Shown here: one piece after another, positions 6,863 to 13,261 of the stretch
Position numbering within the stretch: position 1 is the first letter of the stretch
Layout of the letters: each line of letters opens with the position of its first letter
Assembly (NCBI GenBank): GCA_949127925.1
Contig: CASBQX010000119.1
Span: 1-13,261 of the forward strand
Origin: Synechococcales cyanobacterium PMM_0002
Lineage (GTDB): Bacteria; Cyanobacteriota; Cyanobacteriia; Elainellales; Elainellaceae
Direction: 5' to 3'
Length of the DNA stretch: 13,261 nucleotides
Made by a program: the position numbers and the translations under genes
Notes under the pieces: model-generated
Databases searched by the model: none
What the model was told of the DNA's origin: nothing
Seen by the model: the letters and a program-made list of their open reading frames with translations, nothing else

Positions 6863-6878
6863 GCGGTCGCCCTCAATT
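6855..6878. terminator. Hairpin between convergent nagA and the HlyD-family gene
   Basis: AATTGAG (6855-6861) pairs with CTCAATT (6872-6878) around a 10-nt loop that contains a further GCG/CGC self-complement. It lies in the 54-bp gap between the two convergent stops, where a shared terminator is expected. The stem is only 7 bp and AT-rich and no clean T-run follows, so its strength is doubtful. A HIP1-containing palindrome (around 6886-6895) follows. Confidence 0.4.
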
Positions 6879-6901
6879 AGCCTGGGGCGATCGCCGTCTA
6901 G

Positions 6902-8284
6902 TTACCGGGTTTGGAATGCTTCGTCAAACCGTCGCGTGATTGGCTCGACTAAGAAGGTGAGGATAGACCGCTGACGGGTCACTACTTCGGCGCTGGCTGC
7001 CATCCCCGGCACTAACTTTACGTCTTGCCCATAGACGGGAACCACCGTACGGCTAAGCTTGACAGTCGCAGGAAACACCAATCCTAGTTCTCGATCTAGG
7101 GTGGCGTTGGGGCTAATTTGCATCACTTCACCGGGGATGATGCCAAACTCTTGGTAAGGAAAGGTGGCTAGCTTCACCTTGGCACGCATCCCCGGCACGA
7201 TGAACCCAATATCGCGGTTGACGATTTTTACGTTTAGGACTAAACCATCGCCTTCTGGCAAAATCGACAGCAGCTCTTCTCCAGGTTGAACAGTGCCCTC
7301 AGCTAGAGTCGCCTGAACGTTGTAGATCGTTCCTGTGACCGGTGCCCGGATTACTTCTTGATCTTGTTGTTGGCTAGCCTGTGCCAGTTGTCCTTCCAGC
7401 GTGGTCAGGTCTTGGCGGCGCTGGTTCAGCTGCCCCAAAATATCGCTTTGTCGTTCGGAGCTGAGGCGAGCAGTGGCCTGTTGTGCGCCCTGATAGGCGG
7501 CTTCTGCTTGCCGAATAATTTGCTGCTGTCCGAGGATGTCTTGCGCGAGCGATGCAATTTGATCTTGCGCTTGGGTGAGCCGATCTTTGGCTTCTAAATA
7601 GTCGAATCGGGGGACGGCTCCATTGCCGGGTTCAACCAGAGCGCGAAGGCTGCGCTCACGCTCTTGGGCGGTGGCGCGGGTGGCGCGGGCATTGACCAAA
7701 TTTTCTTGGAGCCGAACCAAGCGGGCACGGGCTTCCGCGATCGCCGATGCCTGTCGATTGGCTTCTGAGCCAGCCGCTGCTTGACGGTTATCAAACTCGC
7801 TGAGCCGAGCGGCTAGGAGTTCATCTTGCAGAGCCGTTCCAGCGTTGGTTTTTCCGGTACGTTCGGCTTCTAACCGGGCAATGTCTTGGCGGATCAGTTT
7901 GGCCGACTGTTCCAGGCGCTCCATGGTGATTTTGGGCAAGCTGGCATCTTGCTGAATCAGCACATCGCCTTGCTCAACGCGATCGCCCTCTTTAACTAAA
8001 ATTTTGCTGATGGTGCCACCCTGCAAGGCTTGTACGGGACGCACCTGCTGAGCTGGCACCAGTTCCCCATTGGCCACAGCGACTTCATCGACCTGGCTGA
8101 AATAGGTCCAGGCGATCGCCCCAAATACAAGAGCTGAAAGCGTTCCTGCTAAAATCCGGGTATAGAGGGGCGGCAGTTCTTGTACTGCCTTGCCCAATTC
8201 ATAGGACAGATAATCTTCTGGGTTGGCAAACTGCTGACGGGTTTGTCGCGCTTGGGCTGGAGCCGTGGGAAGGGATTGAGCCAT
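6902..8284 (-). CDS. Type I secretion membrane fusion protein, HlyD family
   Basis: A 460-residue periplasmic adaptor that links an inner-membrane ABC exporter to an outer-membrane TolC-like channel. It has a cytosolic N-terminus of about 40 residues, one membrane helix (about 43-62) and the first half of a barrel-sandwich (about 66-112, with LQGGTISKILVKEGDRVEQG). A long Gln/Ala/Arg-rich coiled coil (about 115-308) is interrupted near 217-226, giving two antiparallel helices. The second barrel-sandwich half begins at VIRAPVTGTI (311-320) and is followed by beta-barrel segments. The ending, SILTFLVEPITRRFDEAF, is typical of HlyD-type adaptors. Length is normal. The ATG at 8284 has no Shine-Dalgarno match. 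The gene lies 189 bp after the stop of the RTX exoprotein on the same strand, so that protein is the obvious cargo candidate. No HlyB-type ATPase follows; the next gene is convergent nagA. Confidence 0.93.
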   Translation of the reverse strand: MAQSLPTAPAQARQTRQQFANPEDYLSYELGKAVQELPPLYTRILAGTLSALVFGAIAWTYFSQVDEVAVANGELVPAQQVRPVQALQGGTISKILVKEGDRVEQGDVLIQQDASLPKITMERLEQSAKLIRQDIARLEAERTGKTNAGTALQDELLAARLSEFDNRQAAAGSEANRQASAIAEARARLVRLQENLVNARATRATAQERERSLRALVEPGNGAVPRFDYLEAKDRLTQAQDQIASLAQDILGQQQIIRQAEAAYQGAQQATARLSSERQSDILGQLNQRRQDLTTLEGQLAQASQQQDQEVIRAPVTGTIYNVQATLAEGTVQPGEELLSILPEGDGLVLNVKIVNRDIGFIVPGMRAKVKLATFPYQEFGIIPGEVMQISPNATLDRELGLVFPATVKLSRTVVPVYGQDVKLVPGMAASAEVVTRQRSILTFLVEPITRRFDEAFQTR

Positions 8285-8473
8285 GGAGATGAGGAGTTCA
8301 GGATAAGGGAGGCGATCGCGTATGGGCAGATCACGCTAGAGCAGGAGAGGTTAATTCCAGCGCGTGACTCCATACTAGATCACTAGACGAACCAATCTTG
8401 TGATGCGAGTCCCACTGGAATAGACGTAGAGGGAGATAGGGCGATCGCGCCAACGCAATTCCTCAGTATCGGT

Positions 8474-11400
8474 CTAATCCTGAAGGATAAAATCAGTGTC
8501 TGCAACAATCGGTGCATTCAAGAAACTAATAAACTTGGTGCCTGCATCTACCGCGCTAGATTTGTAGAATAAACTGCCCGAACCAACGCTAAACACGATG
8601 GCAGCAGAACTGCCTATCACTCCAGCATCGTCAGCAACTGAAGCAAATTTGCCCGCTGTAAACGAGGAACCTGAACCTCCCAAAAACGAGAAAGTCGTGC
8701 GATCGAGCAAAATCTTGTCGGCTCCTGCGGCAAAATCGGTGATCGTATCCAGCCCCGGTGAGATAGTAGCAAAGGCTGCGCCTGTGTTGTAAACATACGT
8801 ATCGATTCCTACTCCCCCAGTCAGAGTGTCGTTACCAATTCCCCCATCTAGGGTGTCATTGCCCAAATCGCCCAGCAGCACATCATTGCCAGCTTTGCCC
8901 AGCAGCGTGTCATCTTCACCCCCGCCGTCTATCGTATCGTTGCCATCTAAGCCATCCAGGATGTTTTTGCCGCTATTGCCTGTGATCACATTGCTTTTGG
9001 CGTTGCCTGTCCCGGCGAGGTTCGCTGCCCCATCTAGCGTCAGGTTTTCAATGTTAAGCCGCAGGGGATGAGTCAGGGTAAAGTCAATTGTTGATACAAC
9101 CGTATCCACTCCACCCAGCGAGTCTTCTATCTCCAGCACCACATCACCGATATTGTCTACATAGTAGGTATCGTTTCCTCGCCCACCCGTCATCGTGTCA
9201 GCCCCTTGCTGCCCATCTAGGCGATTGTCACCGTCGTTGCCCTCAATTTCGTTGGCATCTGCGTTGCCGATCCCATTCACATTGAGTGCCCCAGTTAGGA
9301 TCAGTTTCTCCAGATTGCCACTTAGGGTAAAGTTTCCGGCTGCCCTTACCGTGTCAATCCCGCCGCCCGCGTTTTCCACAATCTGGTCTTCAGGGCCATC
9401 CACTACATAGGTATCGTCTCCAGCCCCACCAATCAGTAAGTCTGTGCCAGTGATGCCATCAAGCAAGTTGTTGCCGCTGTTGCCGATAATGGTATTGTCG
9501 AGGGCATTACCCGTACCGTCTAACGCTTCTAATCCGGTTAAACCTGTCAGGGTGAGATTTTCTAAATTGGCACCTAGGACAAAGTTCTCAGAGGCAATGA
9601 CTAAATCGATGCCCGCATTGAGGCTTTCAGAAACGATTACAGATTCACCACTGCTGCTGACGATGTAGGTATCGTTACCAAGGCCACCCTGCATCGTGTC
9701 ATCGCCGATGCCGCCATCTAAAAGGTCATTGCCACCGCCGCCAATCAGGAAGTCATTGCCACCTAGCCCCAGCAACGTGTTATTGCCAGCATTGCCCGTA
9801 ATCGTATTGCTGATATCGTTTCCCGTAGCATTGAGGTTTTCAGTCCCTGATGCTCCCGTCAGCGTTAAATTTTCGAGGTGGTCGCTGAGGGTGTAAGTGA
9901 CCGTAGAGATCACCTCATCTATGCCCTGATTGAGGGTTTCCACAACGGTGTCTGCAACGTTGTCTACCCCGTAGGTATCATTCCCCAGTCCTCCGGTCAT
10001 CGTGTCTATGCCACTTTTACCATCCAGGCGATTGTTGCCGTCATTGCCAAGGATGGTGTTATTGAGACTATTGCCTGTGCCGTTGATGTTGGCTGCACCT
10101 GTGAGGGTCAAGTTTTCTTGATTGCTGCCTAGGGTATAGCTGACGCTAGCCTGAATTAGATCAATATCGGCGGGGTCAGCGGTTTCGTTGACGACATCGC
10201 CCGCATTGTCTACTACGTAGGTATCATTCCCCGTCCCGCCGTTTAGCTGGTCTGCGCCTAGCCCGCCGTCTAAGACATCATCGCCACCCAACCCGCTGAG
10301 AATGTTGGTGCTGTCGTTGCCTGTGATCACGTTGGCTGCACTATTGCCGCTGCCGTTAATGGTTCCTGTACCCAGTTGTAAAACCAGGTTTTCTAGTTCT
10401 GCGCCCAAGGTCAAGGTAACGCTGCTGCGAACGGTGTCGATGCCGCCGCCAGCCGTTTCTAAGATGGAGTCGCTGACGTTATCTACCACGTAGGTGTCGT
10501 CGCCACTGCCCCCGCTCATGGTGTCGTCGCCCGTGCCGCCGTCGATCAAGTTATTCTGGCTGTTGCCCACAATGGAGTTGCGCAATGTGTTGCCGATCGC
10601 CGTCAGCGCAGTACCCGCTTCTAGCAGCACCAGGTTTTCAACGTTGATGCCGTTGCTCGTACTCAGGTCGAAGGAAATGGTGGAGCGAATGGTGTCGATG
10701 CCACCGCCGACGGTTACCGTTTCCTGCACTACATCGCCAGCATTGTCGATGACATAGGTGTCATTGCCAACGCCGCCCTCTAGGGTGTCTGCGCCCTCGC
10801 CCCCGTCTAGTAAATTGTTGCCTTCGTTGCCTGTAATATCGTTGTTGAACACATTGCCAATGCCGTTGATGTCGCCTGCTCCTGGTTGGAGCACCAAGAA
10901 TTCAATCTCGCTATCGGCAATCAGCGTGTAAGAGGCTGAGGTGAACACGGTATCGATGCCTGCGCCGGGGTTATCGATCGCCATATCACTTGAATTATCG
11001 ACAAAGAAGGTGTCGTCACCCGCGCCACCTAGCATGGTGTCGATGCCTGCTCCGCCGATTAAGGTGTCGTTACCTGCTTTGCCATCAATGGCATTGTTGC
11101 CTTCATTCCCAGTGATGATATTGTCAGTGGCATTGCCGCTGCCGCTGATGTCGCCTGCTTCAGCAATTAGGAGCAGATTTTCAATGTTGTCGCCTAGCGT
11201 GAAGGCGATCGCACTCGATTCTGCGGTGTCGATGCCATCAAGCGGGTTGGCTTCGCTGACCACATCGCCGCTGCTGTTGACCACATAGGTATCGTTGCCC
11301 GCCCCGCCCGTCATGGTGTCGCTGCCGTTGCCGCCGTCGAGGCGATCGTCACCGTCGCCGCCGTTCAGCACATCGTTGCCGTCCAAGCCGCGCAGGATGT

Positions 11401-13261
11401 TGTTGCCGATATTGCCGATGATGGTGTTGTCTAAAGCGTTACCGGTGCCGACGAGGGCGGTTCCGGTCAAAATTAGGGTTTCGACATTGCTGTTAGCTGG
11501 CAGGCTCAGGTCAAAATCAATGCTGGCTTGAATGGTGTCGAGTCCGGCTCCCGCTGTTTCGACGACCGTATCGCTGAGGCTATTGACGACATAGGTGTCA
11601 TTCCCGTTGCCGCCGATTAGGGTGTCGCTGTCCTCGTCTCCAATCAGGCTGTCGTCGCCGTCGCCGCCAATCAGCGTGTCATTTCCTAGCCCGCCGCTCA
11701 AAATGTTGGCTAGGGCATTACCTGTGATCATGTTGGCTAGGTCGTTACCTGTACCATTGAGCGCTGTGCCCGTTAAGACCAGATTCTCTACCAGCGTTAG
11801 AGCTGGAGCGTTGAGGGTGTAGCTCAGACTGGCTTCAATGGTATCGGTGCCGCCAGTCACGCTGGTTTCAATCACGCCATCGGCTAGGCTGTCAACGACG
11901 TAGGTGTCATTCCCGTTGCCGCCCGTCATCTGGTCATTGCCCGTACCACCATCTAGCCGATCGTTGCCTGCGCCGCCGTCTAGAATGTCGGCACCCGCCA
12001 AGCCAAACAGGGTGTTGTTGCTGCCGTTGCCGCTGATGGTGTTGTCGAGGTCATTGCCCGTACCGCTCAGGGCTGTGCCTGTCAGGATGAGGTTTTCGAC
12101 ATTGTTAGCGAGCGTAAAACTGACTGCCGATTCAACGCTATCGATGCCCCCCGTTAGGCTATTTTCAATCACGATATCGCCGCTTTGATCGACCACAAAG
12201 GTATCGTTACCATCGCCGCCCGTCATCGTATCGCTACCGGCACCACCGTCGAGTCGATCTGCCCCTGCGTCGCCATCTAGAATATCGTTGCCGCTGTCGC
12301 CGCTCAGAATGTTAGTGGCAGCATTGCCTAAGATGGTGTTGTCGAGCGTATTGCCCGTACCGTTAGCGGCTGTTCCTAGCAGAGTCAGGCGTTCGAGATT
12401 GTCGCCAAGAGTATAGCTGATGTTGGACTCTACCAAGTCGATGCCAGCACCGATGGCTTCGGTGATTACATCTCCGATCTCGCCCACCACGTAGGTATCG
12501 TTACCGACGCCGCCCAGCATGGTGTCGTTGCCGCTACCGCCATCGAGCCGATCGCTGCCACTTCCACCTTCCAGGCGATCGCCACCCCCACCACCAGCCA
12601 GCACATTATCACTGCTGTTGCCCACAATTGTGTTGGCGATCGCACTCCCGGTGCCGACGATGGCTGTCCCGGTTAGCGTTAGGTTTTCCAGGTTTTCGCG
12701 TCCGACCAAGCTGAGATCAAAATCGACGCCAGATTCGACCAGGTCAATACCGCCAGCGACGCTGGACTCGGTGATCACATCTCCGGCATCGTCTACGACA
12801 AACGTATCGTTACCGTTGCCGCCGATCAGCGTATCTGCGCCAGTGCCGCCATTGAGTAAGTCTGCGCCATCTTGCCCGTCCAGCAGATCATTGCCTGCTA
12901 AGCCAAACAGGGTGTTGTCAGCGGCATTGCCAATTATGGTGTTGGCAGTGGCATTACCCGTACCGCTGACTGCCGTACCCGTTAACAGCAGCGTTTCTAA
13001 ATTGGCCGAGAGGACATAGTTGACGCTAGCCTGCACCGTGTCGGTGCCGCCCGTAGCACTGCTTTCGGTAATCACATCAGCACTGTCCTCGACGACATAA
13101 GTATCGTCGCCGTTACCCCCTCGCAGCGTGTCAACGCCCGTTCCACCTGTTAAGGAGTCGGCTCCGTCACCCCCATCTAAAATATCGTTACCGCCTAAAC
13201 CAAACAGGGTATTGTTACCCGCATTCCCGGTAATGGTGTTGTTCAGTTCATTGCCCGTGCC
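8474..13261 (-). CDS. Giant RTX calcium-binding exoprotein, N-terminally incomplete (type I secretion substrate)
   Basis: The frame is open to the right edge, giving at least 1595 residues; the GTG near 13075 is an internal valine codon within a repeat, not the start. The protein consists of 16 visible modules of about 80-105 residues. Each has a block of glycine- and aspartate-rich nonapeptides (GGxGxDxLx, calcium-binding parallel beta-roll), then a TYVVD-type strand, an acidic stretch (GDVVxE, GIDTVxS), a SYTLxxNLENLTLTG strand and a GTGNxxxNTIxGN closing motif. The last block is followed by about 100 residues (8477-8790) beginning near DTITDFAAGADKILLD and ending DTDFILQD, a C-terminal domain of the kind seen in cyanobacterial RTX exoproteins that carries the uncleaved export signal. 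I see no cysteine or tryptophan and few lysines; the protein is strongly acidic. It is expected outside the cell or on its surface, folding on contact with calcium. Activity is unknown: no enzymatic domain is visible, though one could lie beyond the edge. Confidence 0.93.
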   Translation of the reverse strand, partial: GTGNELNNTITGNAGNNTLFGLGGNDILDGGDGADSLTGGTGVDTLRGGNGDDTYVVEDSADVITESSATGGTDTVQASVNYVLSANLETLLLTGTAVSGTGNATANTIIGNAADNTLFGLAGNDLLDGQDGADLLNGGTGADTLIGGNGNDTFVVDDAGDVITESSVAGGIDLVESGVDFDLSLVGRENLENLTLTGTAIVGTGSAIANTIVGNSSDNVLAGGGGGDRLEGGSGSDRLDGGSGNDTMLGGVGNDTYVVGEIGDVITEAIGAGIDLVESNISYTLGDNLERLTLLGTAANGTGNTLDNTILGNAATNILSGDSGNDILDGDAGADRLDGGAGSDTMTGGDGNDTFVVDQSGDIVIENSLTGGIDSVESAVSFTLANNVENLILTGTALSGTGNDLDNTISGNGSNNTLFGLAGADILDGGAGNDRLDGGTGNDQMTGGNGNDTYVVDSLADGVIETSVTGGTDTIEASLSYTLNAPALTLVENLVLTGTALNGTGNDLANMITGNALANILSGGLGNDTLIGGDGDDSLIGDEDSDTLIGGNGNDTYVVNSLSDTVVETAGAGLDTIQASIDFDLSLPANSNVETLILTGTALVGTGNALDNTIIGNIGNNILRGLDGNDVLNGGDGDDRLDGGNGSDTMTGGAGNDTYVVNSSGDVVSEANPLDGIDTAESSAIAFTLGDNIENLLLIAEAGDISGSGNATDNIITGNEGNNAIDGKAGNDTLIGGAGIDTMLGGAGDDTFFVDNSSDMAIDNPGAGIDTVFTSASYTLIADSEIEFLVLQPGAGDINGIGNVFNNDITGNEGNNLLDGGEGADTLEGGVGNDTYVIDNAGDVVQETVTVGGGIDTIRSTISFDLSTSNGINVENLVLLEAGTALTAIGNTLRNSIVGNSQNNLIDGGTGDDTMSGGSGDDTYVVDNVSDSILETAGGGIDTVRSSVTLTLGAELENLVLQLGTGTINGSGNSAANVITGNDSTNILSGLGGDDVLDGGLGADQLNGGTGNDTYVVDNAGDVVNETADPADIDLIQASVSYTLGSNQENLTLTGAANINGTGNSLNNTILGNDGNNRLDGKSGIDTMTGGLGNDTYGVDNVADTVVETLNQGIDEVISTVTYTLSDHLENLTLTGASGTENLNATGNDISNTITGNAGNNTLLGLGGNDFLIGGGGNDLLDGGIGDDTMQGGLGNDTYIVSSSGESVIVSESLNAGIDLVIASENFVLGANLENLTLTGLTGLEALDGTGNALDNTIIGNSGNNLLDGITGTDLLIGGAGDDTYVVDGPEDQIVENAGGGIDTVRAAGNFTLSGNLEKLILTGALNVNGIGNADANEIEGNDGDNRLDGQQGADTMTGGRGNDTYYVDNIGDVVLEIEDSLGGVDTVVSTIDFTLTHPLRLNIENLTLDGAANLAGTGNAKSNVITGNSGKNILDGLDGNDTIDGGGEDDTLLGKAGNDVLLGDLGNDTLDGGIGNDTLTGGVGIDTYVYNTGAAFATISPGLDTITDFAAGADKILLDRTTFSFLGGSGSSFTAGKFASVADDAGVIGSSAAIVFSVGSGSLFYKSSAVDAGTKFISFLNAPIVADTDFILQD
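8791..13261 (-). repeat. Tandem RTX module array (16 units, about 54 nonapeptides)
   Basis: The coding repeat of the RTX gene. Counting nonapeptides per module from the window edge toward the C-terminus gives 4,4,4,4,4,4,4,3,2,2,3,2,4,2,2,6. Modules are recognisable by the recurring GTGN...N.I.GN motif. The nucleotide copies are well diverged, although the segment encoding TLFGL plus Ala/Gly is nearly identical at about 11998, 12898 and 13193. A few nonapeptides are broken, for example SLIGDEDSD in the sixth module. The last block of six runs directly into the C-terminal domain. Confidence 0.9.

Noticed and set aside
8285..8473. Possible small gene or terminator between the RTX and HlyD-family genes
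   Set aside because: Only two HIP1 palindromes and weak inverted repeats are visible; no supported open frame and no T-tailed hairpin.
8598..13019. A series of plus-strand open frames rich in Ser, Pro and Leu, the longest 12519-13019 (166 residues)
   Set aside because: They are the antisense of the Gly/Asp-rich RTX repeats, whose codon bias removes stops on the opposite strand. Their composition simply mirrors the repeat and they lack ribosome binding sites.
13073..13075. GTG as a start codon for the RTX protein
   Set aside because: The frame continues upstream to the window edge with further perfect RTX nonapeptides, so this is an internal Val codon in the motif DVITESS.
8791..13261. CRISPR-like or satellite DNA interpretation of the periodic repeat region
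   Set aside because: The period is that of coding modules in a single uninterrupted frame, with no identical repeat-spacer pattern.

Overview
The window looks like a piece of a cyanobacterial chromosome. The palindrome GCGATCGC (HIP1) occurs by eye about 18 times in the first 8.5 kb, and the proteins (a HhoA/HhoB/HtrA-type Deg protease, a LysM/LytM protein, an HlyD-type adaptor with an RTX exoprotein) are of kinds common in cyanobacteria. I cannot name the species.

Layout. (1) 1-92: the first 30 codons of a minus-strand gene with a MerR/excisionase-type helix-turn-helix, cut by the window edge and possibly an IS607-type recombinase. (2) 287-1891: a superfamily 2 DEAD/DEAH helicase with a C-terminal zinc ribbon, divergent from gene 1. 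It is followed by a strong hairpin (1954-2001) shared with a convergent small membrane protein gene (2089-2277, minus). (3) 2366-3298 (minus): a membrane-anchored LysM plus LytM/M23 protein in which every zinc ligand is substituted. (4) A 306-bp divergent control region (3299-3604) with two kinds of short repeat, one of them four 11-bp tandem units. (5) 3605-4819: a Deg/HtrA serine protease, then nagB (4861-5682) and nagA (5690-6847), all plus strand with small gaps. (6) A convergent junction with a 13-bp duplication across the nagA stop and a hairpin. (7) 6902-8284 (minus): a type I secretion membrane fusion protein of the HlyD family. (8) 8474-13261 (minus, open at the window edge): a very large RTX calcium-binding exoprotein of at least 1595 residues, made of 16 visible tandem modules and a C-terminal secretion-type domain.

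How they fit together. The RTX gene lies upstream of and in the same direction as the HlyD-family gene, with no convincing terminator between them, so they look like substrate and adaptor of one type I export route. The ABC ATPase and outer-membrane channel are not in the window. NagA then NagB convert N-acetylglucosamine-6-phosphate to glucosamine-6-phosphate and then fructose-6-phosphate, for amino-sugar use or wall recycling. The LytM-like protein and the Deg protease share a divergent upstream region and both plausibly act in the cell envelope.

Nothing here is clearly an undescribed multi-gene system. The most notable points are the zinc-ligand-less LytM domain, the whole-nonapeptide variation across the RTX modules, and the 11-bp repeats in front of the protease gene.
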